The notes under the pieces: model-generated | What the model saw: only the letters and a program-made list of their open reading frames with translations | Database searches by the model: none | What the model was told of the DNA's origin: nothing | Translations under genes and position numbers: made by a program | In this document: piece by piece, positions 16,215-24,720 of the stretch | Layout: each line of letters begins with the position of its first letter | How positions within the stretch are numbered: position 1 is the first letter of the stretch | NCBI RefSeq assembly: GCF_022267375.1 | Contig: NZ_JAIZBH010000003.1 | Location: 1-64,000, forward strand | From: Leptospira sanjuanensis | GTDB lineage: Bacteria > Spirochaetota > Leptospiria > Leptospirales > Leptospiraceae | Direction of reading: 5' to 3' | Length of the DNA: 64,000 bases

Positions 16215-16742
16215 TCATTCCAAATACGGTGTGATTAAAGACCCTTTTCTAATCTCAAATAAAGAATAATAAGAAGTAGCTGACGGCGCGACCACTCTCC
16301 AAATGTATCCTATTTGATCAGAAATTGTACTAATATAAAAAGAATTTCTTTCACAGAGGAAATTTACTTTCGTATAGAATTCAATAACTCTTTCTGATTG
16401 CGGTATAATAGATTCAATCGGATAATTCATTAAAGGCAGGGCTTTAATTTCTGATTTTGAATTTGCAGGAACAGTTCCGAAATCGTAAACGACTTGCTGA
16501 CCTGTGTATCTAGGAGCTGAATTCGGATCACAAGAGGAGTTGTCGTATATCGCGGCTGAGATCGGAACACTTCGTTCGTTAATAATTCTAACATAAGTAT
16601 TTGTTTTAATTGTGGTTCCGATCAAAAATAGATTAGTGAAAGATAAATCGTCATCAGTAGAATGGGGTTTATGAAGGTTCTCGCATCCGAACGCGAACAT
16701 TATAGATAAAGAATAAAATAATACAATAAAAAACAATTTCAT
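16215..16742 (-). CDS. Lipoprotein, 175 aa
   Basis: Signal peptide and lipobox (LSIMFAFGC, Cys20) point to an envelope lipoprotein. The mature part is mostly beta strand (TNTYVRIINERSVPISAAIYD, VVYDFGTVPANSKSEIKALP), suggesting a small beta-sandwich. It contains four further Cys. No family is recognised. It is transcribed towards the defence island and is not in an obvious operon. Confidence 0.65.
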   Translation of the reverse strand: MKLFFIVLFYSLSIMFAFGCENLHKPHSTDDDLSFTNLFLIGTTIKTNTYVRIINERSVPISAAIYDNSSCDPNSAPRYTGQQVVYDFGTVPANSKSEIKALPLMNYPIESIIPQSERVIEFYTKVNFLCERNSFYISTISDQIGYIWRVVAPSATSYYSLFEIRKGSLITPYLE

Positions 16743-16868
16743 AAAAACATTCTTTGATTTAACAAAATAAAATCAATATTAAAAATAAGAAATATAACCC
16801 GTATTCACAACGAAACTTTGATAATAAAATTGAATGTTAGTAAGCAGATTAGAAATATAAGAATTGTA

Positions 16869-17312
16869 TCAGTAAAAACTTATCCTGCCCCTTGTATTGA
16901 GCATACTAGTACATGCGTGATAACCGATACTAAAAGCTAGATTTAAGTCGGAATAACTTTCACACGGAGATAATAAAATTTCACTCACACAGGATTCCAG
17001 ATTATCCTTCGATACATAACTGTATTGATTTTTACAACTTTGAAGATTTTTGCTATTATCTATTCCAAATGATGACTTCTCTTCATAACAAAGATTGTCC
17101 CCGATGCTTAAAAATACTCTTGATAATATCCCTTTTTGGCTTACTTCTCCGCAAGTGATCGTTTTCAAAGCCGCAGTTGCAATAATTTTTTCTTCGGCCT
17201 CTTCCCTTGATACTTGTGAAGGGTCAATTCGATCTTTTGCGGAATAAAATGGATCTAAAATGCAGCTAATATGAAAAAAAAGAAAATTTATCGATATTAA
17301 AATACTTTTCAT
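16869..17312 (-). CDS. Cys-rich lipoprotein, 147 aa
   Basis: The start is set at ATG 17312 (AAAGGAAA upstream) rather than the longer frame to 17444, because residues from here form a proper lipoprotein signal (MKSILISINFLFFHISC). The mature chain has at least six Cys (ITCGEV, NLCYEE, LQSCKN, ESCVSE, LSPCES, HACTSM). It looks like a disulphide-rich envelope protein of a type common in Leptospira accessory DNA. It is close to the prophage end and could be a conversion gene. Confidence 0.6.
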   Translation of the reverse strand: MKSILISINFLFFHISCILDPFYSAKDRIDPSQVSREEAEEKIIATAALKTITCGEVSQKGILSRVFLSIGDNLCYEEKSSFGIDNSKNLQSCKNQYSYVSKDNLESCVSEILLSPCESYSDLNLAFSIGYHACTSMLNTRGRISFY

Positions 17313-17558
17313 ATATAATTTCCTTTCGGTCAGACCGGGGAGATTCCTTGAAGGTTTCAATCGGTTGAAAATTATATATGAAATAAATAAACTCTTTCGT
17401 TCCGATAGATTCTGAGTATTTCGCAAATCAAATTTTCTTTTCAAGAATCATACAAAATTACAAAAAGTTCGATTTGAATCGATTCAATTCGCCCAAAGCG
17501 TAATTGCGGTATTGATTTCTGGAATGAAAGGTGATGAATGGAAACGGTGTGTAATCGC

Positions 17559-17675
17559 TTATTTATTTACAAACCAATAGACTACTCCTGCAAGTATCCC
17601 GAATAATCCCCAACCTGCGAGAGTTCCGATCGCCGTGTAAAAAAGGATAAGTTCTGCGATTTGAAACTCAGTCAT
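17559..17675 (-). CDS. Small membrane protein (38 aa), prophage end
   Basis: The start is at ATG 17675 (MTEFQIAELILFYTAIG), five bases after the stop of the upstream lipoprotein gene. One long hydrophobic segment covers residues 8-36 (LILFYTAIGTLAGWGLFGILAGVVYW), possibly two short helices. It is last in the lysis operon. It could be an accessory holin or antiholin. No homologue is recognised. Confidence 0.45.
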   Translation of the reverse strand: MTEFQIAELILFYTAIGTLAGWGLFGILAGVVYWFVNK

Positions 17676-17680
17676 CTTTT

Positions 17681-18067
17681 TCAGAAACTCAAACCGATTA
17701 AAATCCCTACTACAAACGAAGGAGCTGCGATTTCTAAAACTTGTCTGAGAGTTTGCCAATAAGAAGGGTTGTACGTAACCTGATCGAATGTGTGACAAAA
17801 ATTCTCAGTCCAACAGATTCGTTTTTTAGTCCGAATATACTCCCCTTCTCTCGTTTCCGAAAGAATCGTTACGGCTGCGGCTGTTGATTCGATTTTCTCC
17901 CACCTTGCATGTTGGATTTCCAAACAACGAAACCAAGAGCTCCCTTTGAATTTACTGCAACCGAGTTCCCTGGTAGGCTCCGGACCTGGTTCATTTTTAA
18001 AGTTAGTTGAACTCGCACAATTTACAGAAATTGTAAATGTAAAAAAAAGTAAGAAAAAGAATCTCAT
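17681..18067 (-). CDS. Phage lipoprotein with C-terminal membrane helix (spanin candidate)
   Basis: A 128-aa protein with signal and lipobox FTFTISVNC (Cys17), so it is outer-membrane anchored. A C-terminal hydrophobic stretch (EIAAPSFVVGILIGLSF, about 110-128) may cross or touch a membrane. The gene follows the holin and a single-helix protein, where an o-spanin or unimolecular spanin is expected. A protein with both lipid anchor and C-terminal helix would be a u-spanin layout. It has four other Cys. Confidence 0.55.
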   Translation of the reverse strand: MRFFFLLFFTFTISVNCASSTNFKNEPGPEPTRELGCSKFKGSSWFRCLEIQHARWEKIESTAAAVTILSETREGEYIRTKKRICWTENFCHTFDQVTYNPSYWQTLRQVLEIAAPSFVVGILIGLSF

Positions 18068-18069
18068 GG

Positions 18070-18342
18070 TTATTTACCCTCCTTTTTCTCTGGAAAAGCA
18101 CCTTCGCAGACTTTATGAATTTCTTTCGGAATTCGGCGCGCGTAGCAGATGAGTCGAGAGCGGTCTTGGGAGTAATCAACTGGATTTACTTTTTCGAAAG
18201 TCTCTTCCGGAGGATTCATACTGATCTGAATCCGGTTGATTTTTATAAAAAGGATAAGGAATAAGATAAAGAAAAGTCTTGTGATAAAGAAAATTTTGTT
18301 TTCTGAAAAGTAAGTTTTAAGTTTTGAAAAGAGATCGTTCAA
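18070..18342 (-). CDS. Single-helix phage protein (i-spanin or antiholin candidate)
   Basis: A 90-aa protein with one strong membrane helix (ITRLFFILFLILFIKI, about residues 20-35) and a charged periplasmic tail with two Cys. It starts 62 bp after the holin-like gene and ends 3 bp before the lipoprotein gene. The placement fits an inner-membrane spanin subunit, but it lacks a long coiled coil. Confidence 0.45.
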   Translation of the reverse strand: MNDLFSKLKTYFSENKIFFITRLFFILFLILFIKINRIQISMNPPEETFEKVNPVDYSQDRSRLICYARRIPKEIHKVCEGAFPEKKEGK

Positions 18343-18404
18343 ATGTGTAAGTCCTTTTAGATTTTAAAAAAGAATTACGTTTATGGTTTTTTAGAAGAGT
18401 TTGA

Positions 18405-18743
18405 CTAGCCTCCCGCACCGCGAATCTTTGCAATAAAGTCGCCGACGACTTTTAAAATCTCACCCGTTTTAAACCAGGACATGAGAACGGCTCCGCTTGT
18501 TAAAAACAAACCGTAAGCACGGATTCCCCCTAAACCTTCCGAGATGATTGCATCCGGGAAATACTTGATGAGATAAAATCCAATGAATAAGAAAAATAGA
18601 CCGAGAAAAAAAGTCTGATTCGAAGGCCGTAAAATATTTTTCTCGACCACTATCGCATTAGATAAAGTATCGCTGAGTTTCTTAGCCTCTTCGGACTCCG
18701 GATGGATTTCTAAGATTTCTTTTGCAGTGATTTTCTTTTTCAA
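18405..18743 (-). CDS. Holin-like membrane protein
   Basis: Start chosen at TTG 18743 behind AGGTAGGAT, 7 nt after the endolysin-like stop. The longer frame to 18812 overlaps that gene by 62 bp and has a poor N-terminus. The product is 112 aa with a cytosolic N-terminus and two hydrophobic helices (FFLGLFFLFIGFYLIKYF, GLFLTSGAVLMSWF) followed by an amphipathic tail. Size, topology and place in the lysis cassette support a class II holin. It could alternatively be a membrane anchor. Confidence 0.55.
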   Translation of the reverse strand: MKKKITAKEILEIHPESEEAKKLSDTLSNAIVVEKNILRPSNQTFFLGLFFLFIGFYLIKYFPDAIISEGLGGIRAYGLFLTSGAVLMSWFKTGEILKVVGDFIAKIRGAGG

Positions 18744-18750
18744 AATGATC

Positions 18751-19419
18751 CTACCTTGAAAGAATTTTTCTTGCAGTGTCTTGGTTGTGAACCGCGTAAC
18801 AAAATCCGGCAAATTGAGGATTCAGTTTTTTCGTGCGAAGTTCCGCGCCTTTAAAGATGGAGATCAGTTCGATCCACTCGGAATCTTGCCAGGTTGCTTT
18901 CGTAACCGTACAACCAAGCGAAGAAACGCCGACGTAGTCCTTTGCGGTTCCTTGCGCGTGGATGTTTAGACCCACTCGACCCGAATATAAAGGATCTGAA
19001 GACTCCCAAACGTGATTTCCGTCTTTGTCACGACGAAAAGAAAAATCCGATCCTTGAACGAAAGCCTCGTGTCCGTGATGAATCCCGATTTTAACAAGAT
19101 AGAGTCCTTCCTCCGTGCGCGCTTCCCCGCCCCTTACACCATATTTAACTAATGTTTCTTCGGAAACACGACCGGGATCCATCGTAACCACTCGCGATCC
19201 CCACGATTTCCCGCCGGGATAGATGTTGAAAAGAACATCGTTAAACTGATCGAACGAGTCGTTGTTCAATACGACTTTGTTTTTGATAACGGAAATACCT
19301 CGGACGCCGATAAGAACGTTCTCATTTTCGAAATCAAGTTTTGGGAAATCTTTTCCATTTTTAGAAAACTTGTTCTTTGTTTCTTCGATAAGCGCAGGAA
19401 TGAACTCTTCGTATTTCAC
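18751..19419 (-). CDS. L,D-transpeptidase-like lysis protein
   Basis: A 222-aa soluble protein starting at GTG 19419. The catalytic-looking core is VGLNIHAQGT (149-158, His154) followed by VGVSSLGCTVT (163-173, Cys170), which follows the His...Ser-x-Gly-Cys order of YkuD-type enzymes that act on peptidoglycan stem peptides. No signal peptide, so release through the adjacent holin is expected. A CCGATAC promoter-like box lies 25 bp upstream. It replaces a conventional lysozyme or amidase in this phage, if the call is right. Confidence 0.55.
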   Translation of the reverse strand: MKYEEFIPALIEETKNKFSKNGKDFPKLDFENENVLIGVRGISVIKNKVVLNNDSFDQFNDVLFNIYPGGKSWGSRVVTMDPGRVSEETLVKYGVRGGEARTEEGLYLVKIGIHHGHEAFVQGSDFSFRRDKDGNHVWESSDPLYSGRVGLNIHAQGTAKDYVGVSSLGCTVTKATWQDSEWIELISIFKGAELRTKKLNPQFAGFCYAVHNQDTARKILSR

Positions 19420-19444
19420 TCATCCATTCATACGAAGTAAAAAA

Positions 19445-19452
19445 GTATCGGA
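19445..19452 (-). promoter_or_regulatory. CCGATAC box upstream of the lysis operon
   Basis: TCCGATAC on the minus strand, 25 nt upstream of GTG 19419, in a 41-bp gap between genes. It is one of a set of similar boxes before phage genes. Confidence 0.5.
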
Positions 19453-19460
19453 GTGGGATT

Positions 19461-20009
19461 TTAAGAATTATTTGTATGCGTTTCCGAATAATCGTTTAGA
19501 TAAAGTTCGATTCTTCCGGAATCGGATTTTGCTCGGTGTTTTTGCAAATTAAGAAAAAGTTTTACTGCGTCGGATGAGTTCGTCGGAAACTTTATCACAA
19601 CGCGGATTCCGTTGTATTCTGCGACGTGATCGAGGAATCTTAAAACTGCAAAACCGCAAGCGTGAGATAGTGTTCCGTAGTGTGCGAATTCAATCTTTAT
19701 CGATTCTAAGTTTCTTTCCTTGGCCGTATTATAAAGAAATACAAGGTCTTCGTACAAAATTTCGGAAGTAGAAACGGACAAGTTTCTTTTTAAGAAAATA
19801 TCGAGCCGAGTAACCTCGCCAAATGAGTGAAAGTAAGGACTTTTGACTTTGTAGATAGGTTCGAAACTTTTTGATATGCGAAGTTCCCGAATCTTCTTTA
19901 AAATCCAAATTGCGAACTGCGAAAGAAAAAGAATTATACTCGCAAGATAACCGACAACACCGTGAAAGTTCTCGTCTTTGATTTCGTTTAGTTTTGAAAA
20001 CTCATCCAT
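19461..20009 (-). CDS. Membrane-anchored phage protein with STAS-like C-terminus
   Basis: A 182-aa protein. There is one hydrophobic helix at about residues 18-37 (VVGYLASIILFLSQFAIWIL). The C-terminal 110 residues alternate strand and helix (SIKIEFAHYGTLSHACGFAVLRFLDHV, IRVVIKFPTNSSDAVKLFL) much like a STAS domain, though this is only a fold impression. It shares one base with the preceding gene at 20009. Function in the phage is unknown. Confidence 0.45.
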   Translation of the reverse strand: MDEFSKLNEIKDENFHGVVGYLASIILFLSQFAIWILKKIRELRISKSFEPIYKVKSPYFHSFGEVTRLDIFLKRNLSVSTSEILYEDLVFLYNTAKERNLESIKIEFAHYGTLSHACGFAVLRFLDHVAEYNGIRVVIKFPTNSSDAVKLFLNLQKHRAKSDSGRIELYLNDYSETHTNNS

Positions 20010-20971
20010 TATCCCAAAACTCCGAAAGAAATACCCGTGTAGCGAAGTTTACCTGTTTTCCACCATTCTTTGAGTTCATTTGAAAGCTGTTTGATCCTCG
20101 CACCGAAAAAAGCGTTTTCTGCTGACATCGTGGTACCAATTGATTCCGAAATGACACCGACCGAAGTCGAGTAATTCGCGACCCCACCGATGATCCCCTC
20201 GCCGTAAGAGGAAAGAAAACAAATCATAAAGTATTTTAGAATTTGATCTTTTAACTCTCTCGGTACTCGGGAAGCGTGATCGTAACCGGTTGTATAATCA
20301 ACTTGATACGCACCAGGAAGATTTGACATTCCTTGGTTGAGCGCACGAAATCCTTGAATACCGGTTTGCGGAAGTCCTGTGCTACCCCAAGGAATTCGGG
20401 TATAGATAGCGCGTAGAATCCCGGTTTTGTATTGGATCGAAGCGCGCGACGTTAAATCAAAGACCGTTGATCCGGACCACGGAAGGGTTAAAACCCAACG
20501 ATGGACTTTACACAGATTCTTTCTTCGTAGTTTTAAGAAAAAATTCGTACTCTTAGAAGGATCGTAATCGTAGGTGTCATCCCACTCAGCATACTCTTCG
20601 ATATTTCCGAGTCGCGGCTCAAGATCAAATCTGCCCGACTGACCGGGAAGTGGCCGGGAACGGAAAAGTCTCGGATATACGTCCCATTCGATTTCTTGCG
20701 AGAAAGCCCGAACCGTTTGATCGACCCAATTTTTTAATTGGAAATCCTCCATTTGAGTACCGCGCGTAGTAAGAAGCGGTTCGTTTCCGAAAAACATGAT
20801 CCGGCGAAGCTCGTCCGGATGAATGAGCGTTCCCCAACCTGGGAGGGGCGCGCCTGACTTTTCAAGTTGGGGATAAATGCGTGCGGAAAGATCGTGATAC
20901 TCGTAGTCTTCGGATTGCCTGTTTAAATCTCCGCCGTAACCGTAAGTCAAAGGCGAGCAATATAAATACAA
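20009..20971 (-). CDS. Phage structural-module protein, unknown
   Basis: A 320-aa protein, aromatic-rich, with no membrane helix at its start. It carries GAPLPGWGTLIHPDELRRIMFFG near the N-terminus and a Gly/Ser-rich helix pair near 250-285 (MICFLSSYGEGIIGGVANYS). The family is not recognised. Position between the small genes after the tail fibres and the lysis cassette allows a head-tail or tail accessory role. Confidence 0.5.
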   Translation of the reverse strand: MYLYCSPLTYGYGGDLNRQSEDYEYHDLSARIYPQLEKSGAPLPGWGTLIHPDELRRIMFFGNEPLLTTRGTQMEDFQLKNWVDQTVRAFSQEIEWDVYPRLFRSRPLPGQSGRFDLEPRLGNIEEYAEWDDTYDYDPSKSTNFFLKLRRKNLCKVHRWVLTLPWSGSTVFDLTSRASIQYKTGILRAIYTRIPWGSTGLPQTGIQGFRALNQGMSNLPGAYQVDYTTGYDHASRVPRELKDQILKYFMICFLSSYGEGIIGGVANYSTSVGVISESIGTTMSAENAFFGARIKQLSNELKEWWKTGKLRYTGISFGVLG

Positions 20972-21017
20972 GAATTGATAGAAGAATATTTCATTCTTCT
21001 AATGTACAAATTTCGAC

Positions 21018-21512
21018 TTAATCGGAAAAGATTTGGGATTTCGCAAATTCTAGATGTTCGATCGGAAGTGTATGGGTCATACCGGACGTGAGTTCACAAA
21101 CTACTGACTTCCCGTCGGCGGCCACTTCTTTAATTTTTGCAAGCATACCGCCTACATTTGCCCGACCTTTCGCGTAAACTCGCATAATCATACCGGGTTT
21201 TGGAAGTTTTGGACCAGCTCCAAAGGTTCGTCTTTGTTCTTTGATTTCAGATTCGAATTTTAAATGTCTCTCTGCGATTTCTTTCTCGCGTTTAACTTCA
21301 GCGTCAGATTTTTCTTTACTGTAAGAGACGCGATTTCGTGCTTTTTTAGCCTCTTCAATTTTTTTCTCGCGGGGTGTACGAATATCCTCACCGGCTTTTG
21401 TATTTCGATACGCTTGATAATCTCCGGATTTACCGTGAACCGTAACTTTCTTTTTTACAAGAGTAGTATTTGAATTTGAAAACATAAAATTAGTGTGAAG
21501 TTTTGGAAGCAT
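21018..21512 (-). CDS. Phage protein with basic coiled segment and SH3-like C-terminus
   Basis: Up to 164 aa. ATG 21485 (MFSNSNTTLVKKK) is an alternative start that would remove a 23-bp overlap with the upstream gene. Residues 40-95 are a highly charged helix (REKKIEEAKKARNR...EVKREKEIAERHLKFESEIKEQRR). The last 60 residues (PGMIMRVYAKGRANVGGMLAKIKEVAADGKSVVCEL) look like a small beta barrel. No family is recognised. Confidence 0.5.
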   Translation of the reverse strand: MLPKLHTNFMFSNSNTTLVKKKVTVHGKSGDYQAYRNTKAGEDIRTPREKKIEEAKKARNRVSYSKEKSDAEVKREKEIAERHLKFESEIKEQRRTFGAGPKLPKPGMIMRVYAKGRANVGGMLAKIKEVAADGKSVVCELTSGMTHTLPIEHLEFAKSQIFSD

Positions 21513-21795
21513 TGATCCAAAACCCGCTTACCTCCGAAATCCCTTGAAAACTTGCTTCGCTTGCACAAATCGGTCGAAAGAACTGTTTGTCTCCTGTACC
21601 GGTTCTCGAGTAGTCCCGCAATTCCTGATCCTCATTGTTTCCTTTCACATGAATGGTCCAAGCTCCATTTGCGATCACTTCCGTGATAAAATAAAGACGG
21701 TCTTTTGAATTTAGAAGCGTGCTTCCCGGAGCTGTGAATTGATTTTGAAATTCAAGACGTGAAAAATCTTGAAATGTAAACGACTTTCGAGACAT
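21490..21795 (-). CDS. Small phage protein, likely beta-rich
   Basis: A 101-aa protein, mostly beta strand (DRLYFITEVIANGAWTIHVKG). It starts ATG 21795 behind AAGGAG (21799-21804). It is the first gene of the lower minus-strand block and is divergent from the portal gene. A CCGATAT box lies 26 nt upstream. Function is unknown. Confidence 0.5.
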   Translation of the reverse strand: MSRKSFTFQDFSRLEFQNQFTAPGSTLLNSKDRLYFITEVIANGAWTIHVKGNNEDQELRDYSRTGTGDKQFFRPICASEASFQGISEVSGFWINASKTSH

Positions 21796-21821
21796 GCAAG
21801 GAGTTTAAAATCAAGATCCTA

Positions 21822-21829
21822 ATATCGGA
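21822..21829 (-). promoter_or_regulatory. CCGATAT box of the divergent portal/21.8-kb region
   Basis: TCCGATAT on the minus strand, 26 nt upstream of ATG 21795. Confidence 0.45.
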
Positions 21830-21874
21830 AACTAGGATAAACGTACTCTCCTACCCGATAAAATTTCACGAAAC

Positions 21875-21911
21875 CGGGGTTTTACCCAGTAAAAACCTAG
21901 GTAAAACCCCG
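21875..21911. repeat. 12-bp inverted repeat in the divergent promoter region
   Basis: CGGGGTTTTACC (21875-21886) and GGTAAAACCCCG (21900-21911) are perfect inverted copies with a 13-nt spacer. The second arm ends just before the CCGATAG box that precedes the portal gene, so it may be an operator or attenuating hairpin. Confidence 0.6.
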
Positions 21912-21913
21912 CT

Positions 21914-21921
21914 TCCGATAG
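21914..21921 (+). promoter_or_regulatory. CCGATAG box upstream of the portal gene
   Basis: TCCGATAG on the plus strand, 25 nt upstream of GTG 21947. TAAAACCCC lies directly upstream. Confidence 0.45.
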
Positions 21922-21946
21922 TTTCAAAAAATATATTTTAATATCC

Positions 21947-23551
21947 GTGAATCAAAAGAACGGACGACCTCGTGGACAGTTTTATGAAAAGAATTTAGCG
22001 AAAAGACAAAAGCGAAACGAACAAGACCAAAAGAATATAAGTTCGAAAATCATAAACGACAAACTCTCCTTCCTCGCAAAATCGTTTTTCAATCAGGTAA
22101 ATTCGGAAAGAGTCGCCGGACGTAATCCAGTATATAACTACGACCAACTTCAACAGATTCGCGACGGAATCCAACTTCGCCCCACTTGGAGAATCCCATA
22201 CCAAGAATTAAGAAACGCAAGTTACGGAACTTCTTTAATTTCAGCAATCCACACAGTTCGGGTCGAGGACATTTCTAGGTTTGCACAAATCAATCAAAAA
22301 CAAGGGCTTTGGTTTCGAACAGAAAACGAAGAAGATACTGTAGATGACGAAATATTTTTTAGAATGAAAAAGCTCGGACGCTTCCTAGACAAAATGGGAG
22401 ACCTCGTTCCTGGTTGGCAAAATCGCGACCACATCGGTTCCGTAATCGAGATGATGACGCGCGATACCTTAACTCTTGATTCAATCGCTTTTTTTCTAAT
22501 TTACAATTCTCTTGGAAACTTAATCGAGATACGGTATCTTGATCCAGCGACTATTTTTCCGGTTGATCCACAAAAAGGATACAGGGGAGATAAAAGCATT
22601 TCTTTCGTTCAAATCATAGACGACAATATCGTCGAAACATTTTCAAAATCTGAAATTCTTTGGCTTCATAAAAACCATTTAAGCGACGTTGCAATGAGAG
22701 GTTTCGGATTTTCTCCACTCGAAGCCTGCATACTTGATCTAGTCGCTGTAATCAAATCCTTACAATTCAACCGAAACAATTTCTCACGTCTTCACCCGCA
22801 AGGGTTTATTAGTTTTCAAGGAGACGCGACTCCAGAAGTCATGGAGTCGCTTCAACACCAATGGAGAGAAATGGTCTCTGGAATGGATGATTCTCATAAC
22901 ATACCCGTTATCGGAACATCCGTCGGAGAAGTGCGCTGGACTCCACTTAACATTCCAAACGACATGATTTTTAAAGAACTAATGCAGTGGTGTACATCCT
23001 TTGTCCTCATGGGACACGGCATGGACCAAGCCGAACTTGGGTTACGACTCATCGGTTCACAAGCAACGTTCTCTGAAGGGAATCAGGTCGAAAAAAGTAA
23101 ACTTTCGATGACTCGGGCCAACCTTTCTCTACTAACGTATTTCGAATCATCTTTTAACCGAATCAAAGATTTTAGAGAAGAGGATTTCGCCGGGATAATT
23201 TGCGAGTTTCAAGGCAAAAACCCAGAGGACGAAAAAGAGAAACTTTCAAAACTCAAAGACGAGGTTGCCAATTGGAAACTTGTCGATGAGGTAAGAATTG
23301 CTCAAGATGATCCGACAATAGCGGAAACGCTCGCGGATCTTTACGGGGTTAGTGAAGAAGATTACAAAATGGCCGGAGCTGTTATTTTAAATCCGTATTT
23401 TCAACAGAACTTTCAAAGTCTCAAACAATCCATTGAGCAAAATCAATTTTCAGATTACGACGATACACAAGAAGAGTATGAAGAAAATGAAAACGGATAT
23501 GACTTGGAAAATGAAGCTGAAGAAGAAACGGACAAGGATTTAGTATTTTAG
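21947..23551 (+). CDS. Phage portal protein
   Basis: A 534-aa protein of the portal family: the N-terminal helical region, RYLDPATIFPVDP (about 204-216), EILWLHKNHLSDVAMRGFGFSPLEACILDLVAVIKSL (about 240-277), and an acidic C-terminal tail (EEYEENENGYDLENEAEEETDKD). Twelve copies would form the DNA gate at the capsid vertex. It begins at GTG 21947. It is oddly placed, on the plus strand and about 35 kb from the terminase genes, flanked by tail-fibre and small minus-strand genes. Confidence 0.85.
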   Translation: MNQKNGRPRGQFYEKNLAKRQKRNEQDQKNISSKIINDKLSFLAKSFFNQVNSERVAGRNPVYNYDQLQQIRDGIQLRPTWRIPYQELRNASYGTSLISAIHTVRVEDISRFAQINQKQGLWFRTENEEDTVDDEIFFRMKKLGRFLDKMGDLVPGWQNRDHIGSVIEMMTRDTLTLDSIAFFLIYNSLGNLIEIRYLDPATIFPVDPQKGYRGDKSISFVQIIDDNIVETFSKSEILWLHKNHLSDVAMRGFGFSPLEACILDLVAVIKSLQFNRNNFSRLHPQGFISFQGDATPEVMESLQHQWREMVSGMDDSHNIPVIGTSVGEVRWTPLNIPNDMIFKELMQWCTSFVLMGHGMDQAELGLRLIGSQATFSEGNQVEKSKLSMTRANLSLLTYFESSFNRIKDFREEDFAGIICEFQGKNPEDEKEKLSKLKDEVANWKLVDEVRIAQDDPTIAETLADLYGVSEEDYKMAGAVILNPYFQQNFQSLKQSIEQNQFSDYDDTQEEYEENENGYDLENEAEEETDKDLVF

Positions 23552-24711
23552 AAAAGATTTAATTTTGCGATTCCGTTTCGAGGAACTCCGCCTATGGAAG
23601 TAAACCACCCGTAAACCCAAATGGAATTCGAATCAGATGGAAATGCTCTTAAAATTGAAAAATCACTCCCGCCAACACCATTTGGAGGATACCAAGAAAG
23701 AATTTGCATCGAATTCAAATCTAATGAAACGATTCCGTTTCTAGTTTGTCCACCGACTGAATCAAAGTGACCGAAAACATATAACGAATTACCAATACTT
23801 GTAAAACCCGTTGTATACGGACTTATTCCGGAAAATCCTCCGGTTGGATAAAGGGAAGTGAGAGATCCGTTCGTAGAATCCAAAATTGCAAAACCTGATC
23901 TCGTTTGACCGGAAATTGCGGTAAAACTGGACGTTGCCGATCCGATCACTAAATTATTTCCTACTTGGTAGATTGAATCTATATTCGGAGTGTAACTTGA
24001 ATTTACAGTCGGAGGATTAAAACTTGTTTTAACCGAACCGCTAATCGGATCAAGTGCCGATATTTTAGGTTTATTTTGACCCCCTATCATTGAAAATGAA
24101 CCACCCAAATAAATTGTGTTCCCGTCTTCTGAAAGACAAAATTTAGAAGAAAGGCCGCCACTTACACCCCCGAAAGGATACCAAGAGGTAACTCCTGCCG
24201 TTGAAATATCAATCGCCGCAATTCTAACCCTTGAAACTCCACCAATCGTTAAAAATGATCCGGCAACATAAAGAATATTACCTTTTAGTAACATAGTCAT
24301 AATCGAATAAAGCGACCCCGTTAGACCTCCTTGAGGATACCAAGATAAAACGTTTCCTGTATCGGGGTCAATCGCTGCGATTCCATTACGGGAAACACCG
24401 TTTATAGAGTTAAATCCTCCACCAACGATTAGCATGTTTCCTGTATAAACCATAGAAGATATGACCGGATTCGTTCCGCCAAGCCCTCCGGATTGAAAAT
24501 GAGATAGGAGGGTTCCGGTATTAGCATCGATCGCCGCAATTCCGTTTCTTGATACACCTCCAATTGAAGTGAAATATCCACCTAAAAAGAGAATATTTCC
24601 GATTTGAACTAACGAATAAATTTCCGCTCCAGAATTTAACGCACCAACTACAACCGGATCGACATACGGTTTTTGGTTCTTCGATTGGAAAAAAGAAAAC
24701 GGAAGAAACAT
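23548..24711 (-). CDS. Seven-bladed beta-propeller, probable tail-tip receptor-binding protein
   Basis: A 387-aa protein made of seven ~52-residue repeats with the core GGxFxSIGGVSRNGIAAIDxxTG followed by SWYP (clear in repeats 1-3, 6 and 7; divergent in 4 and 5). This matches a closed seven-bladed propeller. It follows two tail-fibre genes by 9 bp. A receptor-binding or adhesin role at the fibre tip is inferred. It overlaps the convergent portal stop by 4 bp. No export signal is present. Confidence 0.65.
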   Translation of the reverse strand: MFLPFSFFQSKNQKPYVDPVVVGALNSGAEIYSLVQIGNILFLGGYFTSIGGVSRNGIAAIDANTGTLLSHFQSGGLGGTNPVISSMVYTGNMLIVGGGFNSINGVSRNGIAAIDPDTGNVLSWYPQGGLTGSLYSIMTMLLKGNILYVAGSFLTIGGVSRVRIAAIDISTAGVTSWYPFGGVSGGLSSKFCLSEDGNTIYLGGSFSMIGGQNKPKISALDPISGSVKTSFNPPTVNSSYTPNIDSIYQVGNNLVIGSATSSFTAISGQTRSGFAILDSTNGSLTSLYPTGGFSGISPYTTGFTSIGNSLYVFGHFDSVGGQTRNGIVSLDLNSMQILSWYPPNGVGGSDFSILRAFPSDSNSIWVYGWFTSIGGVPRNGIAKLNLF

Positions 24712-24720
24712 ATATTACAA

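Noticed and set aside
17445..17558. Prophage attachment site near the left end of the phage module
   Set aside because: No direct repeat or tRNA gene could be paired, because the other phage end lies outside the window.
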